From Bacteroidales bacterium (GTDB lineage: Bacteria; Bacteroidota; Bacteroidia; Bacteroidales; Muribaculaceae), in NCBI GenBank assembly GCA_900766975.1, contig CAAFXO010000006.1, positions 1 through 41,931 of the forward strand: a stretch of 41,931 nucleotides of DNA, written 5' to 3'. Position numbers and translations under genes: made by a program. Of the stretch, positions 8,907 to 18,280 are shown in pieces. The first letter of the stretch is position 1; each line of letters begins with the position of its first letter. The notes under the pieces are model-generated. The model was given only the letters and a program-made list of their open reading frames with translations, did not search any database and had not been told where the DNA came from.

Positions 8907-8985
8907 GTATTTTTATATATTTGAATGTTAGGCTCTGAAGCTGACGAAGCATAAGGGAAAACCCTACTGCTCCCATTTCGGGTTA

Positions 8986-8993
8986 CAAATTTA
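8986..8993 (-). promoter_or_regulatory. -7 box of prs
   Basis: Read on the minus strand this is TAAATTTG, matching TAnnTTTG. The -33 TTTG is not evident. The implied 5' leader is about 70 bases and carries no recognisable riboswitch. Confidence 0.5.
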
Positions 8994-9015
8994 TTAAATT
9001 ATTTTCTAAAAATCA

Positions 9016-10725
9016 TTATTTAAGCGATGATTTTGCTTGAAATTTTTTCAAAGGGAGTATCAAAGCGTCGTAAGCACCGACTTTGAGCGACACCGGAATG
9101 GCGCGTTCGACGCTGAAATGATGGGTTTTGCCCCAGATAAGATCTTTGCTTTCCATCTCACTTTCAGCGATTTGCGCCATATCGAAAGCCAAATCGGGTA
9201 TTTCGACCTTGATTTCGGCATCCTGATTGCCGAAATTGGCAACGATCAGATAGACTTCCTCCTCGTCATAGCGGAGGAATGCATACTGACGATGGGGGTT
9301 GAAGCCGGGGTTGCGCAGGTTGACATACATCAGGTCGAAGAAGCTACCCTCGCGGAGAGCCGGCACCTCATTGCATAGATGGAGCACACGCGAATAGGCC
9401 CGACGGAGCCACTTCTCATGCGAAGAGAGGAGCTCCTCGTCACACTTGCCGTCGTGATACCAGCGGCGCATCGTGTCATAACTCCAATAGTCGAAGATGG
9501 TGGTGCGATTGTTGTCGCCGGCGAATCCCTCATTATCGTGAGCCATCTCACCCAGTTCCTGACCATAATAGATCATGAAGGGACCCTTGGAGATCATCGA
9601 GCTAACCACCAAGAAGGGTACTACCTTGGTGGGATCGTCGGCAAACTCGCGGGAAGCGAAGCGCACTTCGTCATGATTTTCCAAGAAATTGAGCATTCGG
9701 TCGCCGATGCCATCGACACGCTGCCAGCAGGAGGTGAGCTGAGCGGCAGACATGTTATATCTCTCAATACCGACAAGAGTGTCATAGAGATTGACCTTAT
9801 CATATAGGTAGTCAAAGCCACAATAATCAAGGAAAGGACGATAAGCATCGACATCATATATCTCACCGATGAAGATAATCTCGGGATAATCCTCCTTGAC
9901 CTGAGGGATCGCCCAATGCCAGAACTCACGCGGCAGCATAAAGACCATATCGCAGCGGAATCCGTCAACACCCTTCGAGGCCCAGAAGCGGAGCACGGAA
10001 AGCATCTTGAGCCATGTGTCGGGCACAGGGTCGAAGTGGGTGGAATGATCGCCCGGATCATAACCATAGTTCAGTTTTACAGTTTCATACCAGTCATTTT
10101 CGCCGCAGAAGGCGGTGAAGCAATCATTGCCTGTTGCCTTGGCAGGAAACTCGATATAGGGGGTATCACCCTGCGACGAGATGTCGAACGAGGGGGAGAA
10201 GATCTGGTTGGTGATATAGTAATAATTGTTGTTGGGGGCGAAGAACTTGGATATATCATCGCGCATACCGAAATCCTCGACACCTGTGGGAGCCACATCA
10301 GAGTGATAGAAACGTGCGGTGTGGTTAGGCACGAAATCAATCAGAACCTTCAGTCCGGCACGATGGGCACGTTTGACCGCCGCCTCAAACTCCTTCATAC
10401 GTTTCGAGGGGGTCGAAGCCAAGCAGGGAGCGACATCATAATAATCCTTGATGGCGTAAGGGGAACCGGCTTCACCCTTCACGACGTTGGGATTGTCGGC
10501 AGGAATTTTGCCGCGACTGAAGGAGGTCTTGGTGGCATTCTCGATGATGCCGGTGAGCCAAATGCAGTTGACACCCAAGTCGCGTATCGACTTCAGCAGA
10601 GTCGGAGTGAGGTCATTGAGTTTGCCGGAACCATTCTCTTCGTAGGTGCCGTGAGCCACGCAGTTCGCATTGGTATTGGTGAAGATGCGAGGAAATGCCT
10701 GATATATAATAAGTCTTTCTTTCAT
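9016..10725 (-). CDS. GH13 alpha-amylase family enzyme, cytoplasmic
   Basis: The 569-residue glycoside hydrolase family 13 protein has the conserved regions in order: DFVPNH (130-135), GFRCDM with nucleophile D259, GEIYD with acid/base E288, and NHD (350-352). A beta-sheet domain follows at about 470-560. There is no signal peptide (start MKERLIIYQAFPRIF), so it should act in the cytoplasm on glycogen, maltodextrin or a related alpha-glucan, unlike the exported Sus amylases. Calcium-site and subsite details that would separate amylase from cyclomaltodextrinase or branching activity cannot be judged here. It starts 50 bases after the tamB stop and is probably in the tamB transcript. Confidence 0.9.
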   Translation of the reverse strand: MKERLIIYQAFPRIFTNTNANCVAHGTYEENGSGKLNDLTPTLLKSIRDLGVNCIWLTGIIENATKTSFSRGKIPADNPNVVKGEAGSPYAIKDYYDVAPCLASTPSKRMKEFEAAVKRAHRAGLKVLIDFVPNHTARFYHSDVAPTGVEDFGMRDDISKFFAPNNNYYYITNQIFSPSFDISSQGDTPYIEFPAKATGNDCFTAFCGENDWYETVKLNYGYDPGDHSTHFDPVPDTWLKMLSVLRFWASKGVDGFRCDMVFMLPREFWHWAIPQVKEDYPEIIFIGEIYDVDAYRPFLDYCGFDYLYDKVNLYDTLVGIERYNMSAAQLTSCWQRVDGIGDRMLNFLENHDEVRFASREFADDPTKVVPFLVVSSMISKGPFMIYYGQELGEMAHDNEGFAGDNNRTTIFDYWSYDTMRRWYHDGKCDEELLSSHEKWLRRAYSRVLHLCNEVPALREGSFFDLMYVNLRNPGFNPHRQYAFLRYDEEEVYLIVANFGNQDAEIKVEIPDLAFDMAQIAESEMESKDLIWGKTHHFSVERAIPVSLKVGAYDALILPLKKFQAKSSLK

Positions 10726-10775
10726 GATAGGTCAGTTCTTTTATACCTGATTATGATGATGTCCCATTGGGGCAT

Positions 10776-13700
10776 TTATTTTTTAAACGGAAGATTGGCG
10801 GATGTAGTATCACCGGGAGCCTGCTTCATGTCGGTAATCGGTTCGGAGACCGGTTCCGGCACCAACTTTTTCTTGCGGCGGAATATTCGTTTGATCCACT
10901 TGAAAGGATCGTCGAAATCCTTGCGGAACACGACGCCGATACCCTGAGTGGTAAGAGCCGACTTGAGGTAGTAGGATGCGTCATTGAAATGGTTGTAAGC
11001 CTTAAGGCGGAATCTGCCATCACGCGAGAGGAGATATTCCAAGTCGAAATCGCCGACGAAGGTAGTGTTGGAAGTACTCTTATCGCGATAACCGAAATTA
11101 CCATTGAGGAGGAGTCGATTGTCGAAGAGGCTCGAAGAGAGTGCGACGTCAACTTCGATATCGGAGAGGTCGCTCTTCTCCGACTTGATCGAAGGGGCTA
11201 AGGAGAACTTATCGGTGATCGATCCGAGGATATTTTGGATTTGCGACGAGAGGGTGGAAGAGGCTACGGAGGCGAACTCGCCACCCTGTTCGGCGCCGGT
11301 ATATTCGGGAGTATAGAAGCGGTTGAGAGCGAGGAGATAGATGACCTGGCGATTGAGCATATCGTCGGTGGAGATGATACTCTTCACTTTACGTTGCACT
11401 TCTGAAGTGACCGTAGGGAGGTCAATATCGAAATTGACTTCAGGGTCAGAAACGGCTCCCGACACCTTGAGGAGGGCATCAACCGGGACGTTGGTGCGGT
11501 TCAGATCGACATCATTGCGGAAACTGAGGTCGAGGTCGGCGAGGTTGGTGTTGACACGATAGGCGGCGGTGATATCGAGAATACCCTCACCCGGATCGCC
11601 ATTGAAGGAGATGGTACTACCCTGCCGGATCTTGAAGTTTTTCAAGATCACATCCTGGAGCGAGAAATTATAGTTACCCTGGTCGAGCATATACTTGCCA
11701 TAGATCGAGAGGTTGTCGGCATCAGTGTCGTAATGCAGTTGCATGGCGCCGGTGCCGGTGGCTACAATCTTATCGCCCGACTTGGCATCCATCACGAGGA
11801 TAATCTTCGTGGCGGGGGTGATGTCGAGTGCCATATCGAGAGTGAAGAGACTCGGCACATCCTCCACCTTCTTCTTCTCGAACTGCTTGCGGAGCTTATC
11901 CTCGATTGTTTCCTCCACCACAATCTTCGCCTCTTCAGCCTCCCGGCGGCGATCGGAGAAGGTGAGGAAAGAGTATTCGGCGGCAGTCTCATTCTCATCG
12001 AAAGAGATATTGAAATCGGACTTATCGTCGGTCTTCATGGCGATGTCGAGGGTGATGACACCCGGTTCGCCGCGGAGCGATGCCGATCCGGAGGCAAAAA
12101 CCTGCCCATACCAGTTGGGACTCTGTCTCTGATTCTTGTCATATACGAGGATATGTTTCAGGTTGGAAGCATCGAAGCGGAAGCGGGCTTTGCCGAGATA
12201 AGAGTGGCGTACTTCGCCGGTCATTTCACCGGAATTGCCAAACTTATCCTCGATGCGCAGATGTGGCATGAAGATGCGGCCGGAGGTGAAGAACACCGAA
12301 TCATAACCGGAATAAGTGACATTGGTATGATCGATCTTGATCTTGAATGGTTCGGCGCAGGCATAACCGTCGAGGTCGATGTGAGAGAAAGTGCCATAGA
12401 GTTTGACCTTGCCGGAAGCGCGACCGCTGACACTCGAAGAGATGCCGGACATGATGGGTTGGAGGAAGGAGAGATCGACCTTGCGGGCATCAAACTGCAG
12501 AGAGAGTGAATCGCGAGTGACATAGATGCCGCCATGCACGCCGGTGCGAGTCTCCCCTTCGCCGCGGATATCGGCATCGATAGCCACCATCTTCTGCTCA
12601 TTGTCCCAATGGCTGTCGATTTTGGCATCACCGAAGAGACAGTCGTTATACTTGAAATCCTTAACGAAGAGACCGTCGGAAGATAATGTTGCCGTGATTC
12701 CACCGCCGAAGAGTCCTGAGACGAAAGCCTTGCCGGTGGCGAGTCCTCCGAAATTGACATGATTGATATTGAGGATATCGAAGATATATTCCAGGTCGAT
12801 GCCGGCGAGCTCGGCACTCAGCACATCCATAGGGTCGGCGGAAGCCTTGCCCGACACCTTAAGGAATTGCAGGTCGTGGCTTATTCGGAGGTCATTGATC
12901 GAAAGACTCTTGTCGGCAAAATCGATGGTGGAGGGGTAAATGGTCCAGCGTGCATCGTTGATAGCGAAGCCGGAGCCTTCGCGGATGGCGGCATGCAGGT
13001 CGAGATTGTTGGTGAGTTGATCACGATCTATGCCGACTTTGAGGAGTATATCGCCGACATTCAGTTCATTCCCTTTCATTTGCCACTTAAGTTCGGTGTT
13101 GGCGACATTGTCGAAAGCATCGACGGAGATATGAGCGTCAGCCACATCATTTTTCATCGGGAAAGAGGTGTCGACCGAAACCCGAGCCGGGGAGGCATCT
13201 CGCAGCTCCACTTTGACCTTGGTATCCTTGATGAGTTTCTTCTTACCCTTCATCAGATAGGGGGCATCGACCAGCAATTCCACCGACTTCGAACCGCCGA
13301 GGATACACCCCTCGATAGTGACGGGAGCCATCGGCGGGTTGGGAAAACCGATAAAGGAATATAGTTGGTCGTCGGGTTGGAGTTGCAGGATAAGGTCTAT
13401 CCGTCGATCAGCCACTTCCGGCATCTCTGTCGGCTTGAAAATTGCGGGAGCCACCTGTGAGAGGAGTGCTCCGACGAAACGAGGCACTTGTGTTGGATCG
13501 AGATCACCCTCTACCCTGCCGGTGAGAAAATCTGTGAGGAGTGTATAGCGACGTGTTTCCCCCTCCATCTCAGAGGAAATGGATATATTGTCGACACTCA
13601 GCGATTTCTTCCCTACTATGTTCAGATTGCTGATATCGACGGCACCAATGAGGTTGGTCACTGAATTGCCGGAGAGTTTCAGGTCGACATTCCCGGAGAA

Positions 13701-15377
13701 ATATCCGTTAGGACCGAGTGTATTGACGCCGAGCGAAGCGGGAGCAAAGTGAGTTATCTCCGCATTGAAGAGGTAATCGGAATTGGCACCATCGAGGGTG
13801 ACATCGACATCAGCCAAGAGATTGATTGGATTGCTGCCGACATCGACATGGCCGGCGATATGATGGCCCGACTTGGTAGCCTCGACAGCGATATTTTCAA
13901 AGCGAGTACCCTTGAAATCGACGAAAGGGATCGAGATATCTGCATCGCCGTCGAGTATCCTCTTGCCGATAGTGGCGGAGGCTTCCGCATCGAGCGACAC
14001 CTGTCCCAACATATTATTATTGAGCACCTTACCGAGATCGAGAGAATTAACCTTTAAGGCTGCATCTTGTAGAGAAGTTGCCGAACCGCCCCAAGCCACT
14101 TTGCCGGAGGCGGAGAGATCGCCGGCATCGGTCACGACATCACAGAGAGCCTGAGCTCGCGAATCGGCAAGGTTGAAATTGCCGCCGAGATCTATCGACA
14201 CATTACCCAAAGAGGAGATGATGCCACCCACCTTCGGATCATTGATATTCAGCACCTTAGAGAGATTGGAGAGGAATGCCGGAGAGGCTTCGAGTTCGAA
14301 GCGCTGTAACTCACCGGTGAGAGCTTTGGGAGTTTTGATGCCAGCGAACTCGCCCTCGACATCGAGTGAGAGTGGAGAGGTGTTGTCGCGCAGAGAGAGG
14401 CGGTCGACGGTAAGCCTTTCGGTATTGCCCGAGACCTGAAGATGGAGCGAGCAGTTATCCTCAATATGGGCAAGCGAAGGGAGAAAATGGTCAAAATCAG
14501 AGGGCACAAGAGGGTCGAGGATGATATCGACACTATGCACACCCTTCGAGAGGGATTCCGCAATCGCGTTATAGCCGGAGATGGGTAGCGACTGATCGGA
14601 GATGGTGAGTTTGGTATTGTTGACGACAAACAGGAAATCGCGGAAAGCGATCTCCTCGGGTGATATATTGGCCTTGAGCGAAAGGCGTTTCACATCCAAA
14701 CCGCATCGTTCGCGGAAGGCAAGACGGCGGAGATCCACCTCAAACTTATCGTTAGACAAGAGGGGGAGCTGGATATCGGCTTGCAACTGCGAAATCTTGA
14801 TGTAATTGGGGTCGAAACGGCTTGGGTCGTCGAGATGTGGCTTATAGAGGCGGCTGAAAGAGAGGGAAGACTTACGTATCACCACATTCTTCAGTGCGAG
14901 ACGGAACTTTGAGGGTGGTTTGTTGTCATCCTTCTTGGCGAAAGCCTTGATAATGAAATCTATATTGAGGGGTCCCCCCTCTACTTGTTGGGAGATGTCG
15001 GCATTGAGGCCGATGATTTCGGCGTAAGTAATCTCGATATCTCCCGACGAGAGGAGTTGCCAGAGGGATATGCCGGCACCGATACGTGCGGCGGAGATAC
15101 AGCGTTCGCCCGAGGGGTCATAGATATTGACGCCATGGAGACGCACCTCATTGAAGGGGAAAATCTCGACATCACCTATCTCGACACGCGAAGTGAAGAG
15201 GCGCGAGAGTTCCGTTTCGGCTTTCGACTTAATCGAATTGACGACGAAAGGCAGGGAGAGGGCGATATAAAGTATAGCAAAGAGTGCAACCATCGTGATA
15301 ACGATGGAGAACAGGATGCTCCGAAACACCTTATATATACTTCTTGATACCGACACCTTATAAATATTAACAACCAC
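10776..15377 (-). CDS. tamB: Translocation/assembly module TamB-like protein (AsmA-like bridge)
   Basis: The protein is very large (1533 residues), anchored in the inner membrane by one segment at about 20-42 and otherwise built of repetitive beta-strand sequence. The C-terminal third is the TamB (DUF490) domain, with the typical LDQGNYNFSLQDVILKNF stretch and a DITAAYRV segment. Family members span the periplasm as a hydrophobic groove, and assist insertion of outer-membrane proteins or move phospholipid to the outer membrane. The frame begins with GTG at 15377, and another in-frame GTG lies at residue 8 (15356). Either keeps the membrane anchor, and the first internal ATG would cut into it. 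It is divergent from tsaD. Confidence 0.9.
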   Translation of the reverse strand: MVVNIYKVSVSRSIYKVFRSILFSIVITMVALFAILYIALSLPFVVNSIKSKAETELSRLFTSRVEIGDVEIFPFNEVRLHGVNIYDPSGERCISAARIGAGISLWQLLSSGDIEITYAEIIGLNADISQQVEGGPLNIDFIIKAFAKKDDNKPPSKFRLALKNVVIRKSSLSFSRLYKPHLDDPSRFDPNYIKISQLQADIQLPLLSNDKFEVDLRRLAFRERCGLDVKRLSLKANISPEEIAFRDFLFVVNNTKLTISDQSLPISGYNAIAESLSKGVHSVDIILDPLVPSDFDHFLPSLAHIEDNCSLHLQVSGNTERLTVDRLSLRDNTSPLSLDVEGEFAGIKTPKALTGELQRFELEASPAFLSNLSKVLNINDPKVGGIISSLGNVSIDLGGNFNLADSRAQALCDVVTDAGDLSASGKVAWGGSATSLQDAALKVNSLDLGKVLNNNMLGQVSLDAEASATIGKRILDGDADISIPFVDFKGTRFENIAVEATKSGHHIAGHVDVGSNPINLLADVDVTLDGANSDYLFNAEITHFAPASLGVNTLGPNGYFSGNVDLKLSGNSVTNLIGAVDISNLNIVGKKSLSVDNISISSEMEGETRRYTLLTDFLTGRVEGDLDPTQVPRFVGALLSQVAPAIFKPTEMPEVADRRIDLILQLQPDDQLYSFIGFPNPPMAPVTIEGCILGGSKSVELLVDAPYLMKGKKKLIKDTKVKVELRDASPARVSVDTSFPMKNDVADAHISVDAFDNVANTELKWQMKGNELNVGDILLKVGIDRDQLTNNLDLHAAIREGSGFAINDARWTIYPSTIDFADKSLSINDLRISHDLQFLKVSGKASADPMDVLSAELAGIDLEYIFDILNINHVNFGGLATGKAFVSGLFGGGITATLSSDGLFVKDFKYNDCLFGDAKIDSHWDNEQKMVAIDADIRGEGETRTGVHGGIYVTRDSLSLQFDARKVDLSFLQPIMSGISSSVSGRASGKVKLYGTFSHIDLDGYACAEPFKIKIDHTNVTYSGYDSVFFTSGRIFMPHLRIEDKFGNSGEMTGEVRHSYLGKARFRFDASNLKHILVYDKNQRQSPNWYGQVFASGSASLRGEPGVITLDIAMKTDDKSDFNISFDENETAAEYSFLTFSDRRREAEEAKIVVEETIEDKLRKQFEKKKVEDVPSLFTLDMALDITPATKIILVMDAKSGDKIVATGTGAMQLHYDTDADNLSIYGKYMLDQGNYNFSLQDVILKNFKIRQGSTISFNGDPGEGILDITAAYRVNTNLADLDLSFRNDVDLNRTNVPVDALLKVSGAVSDPEVNFDIDLPTVTSEVQRKVKSIISTDDMLNRQVIYLLALNRFYTPEYTGAEQGGEFASVASSTLSSQIQNILGSITDKFSLAPSIKSEKSDLSDIEVDVALSSSLFDNRLLLNGNFGYRDKSTSNTTFVGDFDLEYLLSRDGRFRLKAYNHFNDASYYLKSALTTQGIGVVFRKDFDDPFKWIKRIFRRKKKLVPEPVSEPITDMKQAPGDTTSANLPFKK

Positions 15378-15407
15378 GCCTTAGCGATAAAGAGCGAGAA
15401 TTAAGTG

Positions 15408-15415
15408 CAAATTTA
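15408..15415 (-). promoter_or_regulatory. -7 box of tamB
   Basis: On the minus strand this reads TAAATTTG (TAnnTTTG). It implies a leader of about 25 bases before the GTG at 15377, which supports that start. A TTTG exists further upstream, but at 23-base spacing rather than 19-20. Confidence 0.5.
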
Positions 15416-15435
15416 CGCATTAATTTCGAAAATTC

Positions 15436-15466
15436 TTTCAAATTAGGTCTAAAATCATTAATTTTG
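15436..15466 (+). promoter_or_regulatory. Promoter of tsaD
   Basis: TTTC at 15436-15439 (three of four match to TTTG) is 19 bases from TAATTTTG at 15459-15466. Its -7 box lies about 50 bases from that of tamB on the opposite strand, so the two genes share a compact divergent control region. Confidence 0.65.
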
Positions 15467-15501
15467 TAAATTGAGACTTTTAAAAAGAGACAATAACAGA
15501 G

Positions 15502-16518
15502 ATGACTGACATAATATTAGGGATCGAATCATCGTGTGACGACACCTCTGCGGCAGTGATCAGCAACGGATTGTTGCTAAGCAATGTCATAGCGAGCCAG
15601 CAGGTGCATGAGGCTTACGGGGGAGTAGTTCCGGAGTTGGCATCGCGGATGCATCAGCAGAACATAGTGCCGGTGGTGTCGGAGGCATTTCGTCAGGCGG
15701 GCGTCGAGGGAAAGGATCTCTCGGCGATAGCCTATACGCGCGGTCCGGGGTTGCTTGGATCGCTCCATGTCGGCACATCATTCGCCAAGGGGATGGCGAT
15801 CGGACTGAACATACCCCTGATAGATGTGAACCATCTTCATGGGCATGTGTTATCGCATTTTATCAAAGAGAAAGAGGATGACGAAGTGCCCACGTTCCCA
15901 TATATATGTCTGCTCGTGTCGGGAGGTAACACACAGATCGTGTTGGTGAAGAGTCCGGAGGATATGGAGATTTTGGGACAGACCATCGACGATGCAGCGG
16001 GTGAGGCATTTGACAAGTGTGCGAAGGTGATGGGACTCCCCTACCCCGGAGGGCCACACATCGACCGCCTTGCAGCCGAGGGTGACAGCAGCCGATTCCG
16101 GTTCAGCAAGCCCCATCTCCCGGGTTATGAGTATTCTTTCAGCGGACTGAAGACATCATTTCTCTACACTGTGAGAGATGGGCTGAAAGAGGATCCCGAC
16201 TTTATCGAGAAGAACAAAGCCGACTTGGCAGCGAGTCTTCAGAAGACCATCATCGACATCTTGCTCGGCAAGTTGAAGCCGGCGATCTTGGAGACAGGAG
16301 TCAAGGAGGTGGCGATAGGTGGAGGAGTCTCCGCCAATGGCGGATTCCGTGACGGAGTGGAGCGGCTCTGCCGGCAACTCGGCGTCAAGGCTTGGATCCC
16401 GGCCCGTAAGTTTACCACCGACAATGCGGCGATGGTGGCGATAGCGGGCTATTACAAATATCGTGCTAAAGAATATAGCGACCTCTCGCTGCCCCCCTTC
16501 GCAAGAGTCACCATATAA
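15502..16518 (+). CDS. tsaD: tRNA N6-threonylcarbamoyladenosine transferase TsaD
   Basis: TsaD transfers the threonylcarbamoyl group to A37 of ANN-decoding tRNAs to give t6A. The 338 residues are full length. They contain the opening LGIESSCDDTSAA, the metal-binding HLHGH (111-115), LVSGGNTQ, DDAAGEAFDKCAK and a C-terminal GGGVSANGGFR, all canonical for Kae1/TsaD. A TsaC/YciO-type protein, the likely supplier of threonylcarbamoyl-AMP, is encoded 4 kb downstream. TsaB and TsaE are not in the window. cinA follows after 13 bases. Confidence 0.97.
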   Translation: MTDIILGIESSCDDTSAAVISNGLLLSNVIASQQVHEAYGGVVPELASRMHQQNIVPVVSEAFRQAGVEGKDLSAIAYTRGPGLLGSLHVGTSFAKGMAIGLNIPLIDVNHLHGHVLSHFIKEKEDDEVPTFPYICLLVSGGNTQIVLVKSPEDMEILGQTIDDAAGEAFDKCAKVMGLPYPGGPHIDRLAAEGDSSRFRFSKPHLPGYEYSFSGLKTSFLYTVRDGLKEDPDFIEKNKADLAASLQKTIIDILLGKLKPAILETGVKEVAIGGGVSANGGFRDGVERLCRQLGVKAWIPARKFTTDNAAMVAIAGYYKYRAKEYSDLSLPPFARVTI

Positions 16519-16531
16519 TATATAGGATAGG

Positions 16532-17380
16532 ATGAACGAGGAAACAGAATCAACGACCATCAAGACACAACCCAACCCAAAAGCCGGTAAGAATATGGCA
16601 ACAAATAAACAACCCAAGGAAGAGGCTGAGAAATATGTAGAGACGCGGCATGTGTTGATCTATGGCTATACGCGCGAAGAGATCGACATGCTGATGCGTC
16701 ACTATGAGTCTCAGCTTCCCGACTATATCAAGTTAACTTCGGAATGTAAGAGTCTGATGATAAGGCTAACCCTGAGGGGTGAGCACACCGGACCGGAGCT
16801 GTTGCGCTTTAAGATCAACAAATATCAGCAGCAGCTCAAGGATATGTTTGCCGAGGAGTTGGTGACGACGACCGACCGCGACATAGCCGGAGTGATGGGC
16901 GATCTATTGCGTGAGCGAGAGCTTACGGTGTCATGTGCCGAGAGTTGTACGGGTGGCAACATCGCCCATCATATCACGCGCAATGCCGGATCGTCGGCAT
17001 ATTTCTTGGGGAGTGTGGTTAGCTATAGCAATGATGTGAAGGCTGGAATCCTGGGAGTGTCACGCAATGACTTGGCACGCTATGGTGCAGTCAGCAAGCA
17101 GGTGGTGGAGCAGATGGCAGTAGGGGTGTCGAAGTTGATGCACTCTGACTGTGCGATAGCCACATCGGGCATCGCCGGACCGGATGGGGGAAGTCGCTAC
17201 AAACCGGTAGGCACGGTGTGGATGGCGGCGAAATATGGCGATCATGTTGTGACAGAGTTGAAGCAATTCGGTGGCGACCGAGATAATGTGATCGAATGTG
17301 CCACCTATCATGTGATGGTGATGCTGATCAAACTGCTACGCAACACTTATACGGCGCAAGAAGACATCAGCGACGAATAG
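16532..17380 (+). CDS. CinA-family protein lacking the MoaB-like domain (PncC deamidase type)
   Basis: The C-terminal half (about 115-275) is the CinA C domain, nicotinamide-nucleotide amidase (PncC). It has AESCTGG (136-142) and ATSGIAGPDGG (210-220), the conserved nucleotide-pocket loops. Residues about 38-105 resemble the KH-like middle domain of full CinA. The N-terminal MoaB/COG1058 pyrophosphatase domain of about 170 residues is missing; instead there is a charged low-complexity lead. Full CinA is usually about 410-420 residues and this one has 282. The frame has no gap or stop, so it looks like a stable shortened gene. Another ATG at 16595 would give a protein 21 residues shorter. It likely recycles NMN by deamidation. 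Confidence 0.85.
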   Translation: MNEETESTTIKTQPNPKAGKNMATNKQPKEEAEKYVETRHVLIYGYTREEIDMLMRHYESQLPDYIKLTSECKSLMIRLTLRGEHTGPELLRFKINKYQQQLKDMFAEELVTTTDRDIAGVMGDLLRERELTVSCAESCTGGNIAHHITRNAGSSAYFLGSVVSYSNDVKAGILGVSRNDLARYGAVSKQVVEQMAVGVSKLMHSDCAIATSGIAGPDGGSRYKPVGTVWMAAKYGDHVVTELKQFGGDRDNVIECATYHVMVMLIKLLRNTYTAQEDISDE

Positions 17381-17437
17381 TAAGAGCGGGCAAATAGAAA
17401 AAAATATAGCAAAAAGGGGAGAAAAAGAGGGTAAACA

Positions 17438-17469
17438 TTTGGAAAATAGCAAAAAAAGTGCTAACTTTG
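17438..17469 (+). promoter_or_regulatory. Promoter of rpmB-rpmG-DUF4295
   Basis: TTTG at 17438-17441 and TAACTTTG at 17462-17469 are 20 bases apart, a full consensus match. The start of transcription would be near 17476, giving a leader of about 110 bases before rpmB. No structured element is recognised in that leader. Confidence 0.8.
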
Positions 17470-17589
17470 CAAACGTTTTGTGACACATCCTTTAAAGTCG
17501 CTGAAAATGATGCAATTAGCGATGATATGAGAACTGAGATGGCGCACAGGACAAATGAGTCATAAACAAAAAAAGAATTAACAATAGCC

Positions 17590-17853
17590 ATGTCAAAAGT
17601 TTGTCAGATCACAGGCAAAAAGGCGCAAGTAGGCAACAATGTGTCTCACTCCAAGCGTCGCACCAAGCGCAAGTTCGAGGTAAACTTGCACACCAAGAAG
17701 TTCTATTGGGTAGAACAGGATATGTGGATCGAGCTTCGCTTATCCACTCGTGCACTTCGCACCATCAATAAGATTGGTCTTAATGCAGCCATCAAGAAAG
17801 CTGAGGCTGAGGGCAATCTTGATTTAAGAGATATCAAAATCCTTTCCCTCTAA
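17590..17853 (+). CDS. rpmB: 50S ribosomal protein bL28
   Basis: The 87-residue protein starts MSKVCQITGKKAQVGNNVSH and continues with the basic SKRRTKRKFEVNL core, both typical of bL28. It binds 23S rRNA near the E site. This is the longer Bacteroidetes form, with an extended C-terminus that includes the common IKKAEAEGNL stretch. rpmG follows after 15 bases. Confidence 0.97.
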   Translation: MSKVCQITGKKAQVGNNVSHSKRRTKRKFEVNLHTKKFYWVEQDMWIELRLSTRALRTINKIGLNAAIKKAEAEGNLDLRDIKILSL

Positions 17854-17868
17854 TAGCAGAAAAGAATT

Positions 17869-18057
17869 ATGGCAAAGAAAGCAAAAGGCAATCGCGTACA
17901 AGTGATACTCGAGTGCACAGAACATAAGGCAAGCGGCATGCCCGGTATGTCACGTTACATCACTACCAAAAACCGCAAAAATACTCCGGGTCGTCTCGAA
18001 TTGAAGAAGTACAACCCGATCTTGAAGAAAGTAACCGTTCACAAAGAAATTAAATAA
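17869..18057 (+). CDS. rpmG: 50S ribosomal protein bL33, zinc-free type
   Basis: The 62-residue protein begins MAKKAKGNRVQVILECTEHK and ends LELKKYNPILKKVTVHKEIK, clear bL33. Only one cysteine is present, so the two CxxC pairs of the zinc-binding form are missing. It is therefore the C-minus type, which does not need zinc. It is in the rpmB operon. Confidence 0.96.
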   Translation: MAKKAKGNRVQVILECTEHKASGMPGMSRYITTKNRKNTPGRLELKKYNPILKKVTVHKEIK

Positions 18058-18067
18058 GCACTGACCC

Positions 18068-18217
18068 ATGGCAAAGAAAACAGTGGCCTCTATCCAGAAA
18101 GGTGAAGGCCGTACATACAGCAAGGTAATCATCATGGAGAAATCTCCTAAGACAGGCGCTTATGTTTTCAAAGAGGAAATGGTGCCTAATGACGCAGTTA
18201 AAGATGCTTTGAAGTAA
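18068..18217 (+). CDS. DUF4295 family small basic protein
   Basis: The 49-residue frame MAKKTVASIQKGEGRTYSKV... ends at the TAA at 18215-18217. Its opening and length match DUF4295, a small basic protein encoded after rpmB-rpmG across Bacteroidetes. It starts 10 bases after rpmG. The position suggests a ribosome-linked role, but the function is not established. In relatives ftsY usually comes next; here a strong terminator closes the operon instead. Confidence 0.9.
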   Translation: MAKKTVASIQKGEGRTYSKVIIMEKSPKTGAYVFKEEMVPNDAVKDALK

Positions 18218-18242
18218 TCTTCAAACACCTGACCCGATAAAG

Positions 18243-18280
18243 TCGGCGCGTGATTCACATCACGCGCCGATGTTTTTTTA
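18243..18280 (+). terminator. Intrinsic terminator of the rpmB operon
   Basis: TCGGCGCGTGAT (18243-18254) and ATCACGCGCCGA (18259-18270) form a perfect 12-bp stem with a 4-base loop, followed by TGTTTTTTT. Confidence 0.93.

Noticed and set aside
8954..8965. AGGG-AAAA-CCCT hairpin in the prs leader as a riboswitch
   Set aside because: Four base pairs only, with no conserved surrounding elements.
10759..10775. ATGTCCC/GGGGCAT hairpin between tamB and the GH13 gene as a terminator
   Set aside because: The T-rich tail is on the plus strand, while both genes are on the minus strand; it would not end the tamB transcript.
9916..10947. 343-codon open frame antisense to the GH13 gene
   Set aside because: The sense frame carries all GH13 catalytic motifs; the antisense frame has no recognisable domain and crosses the gap into tamB.
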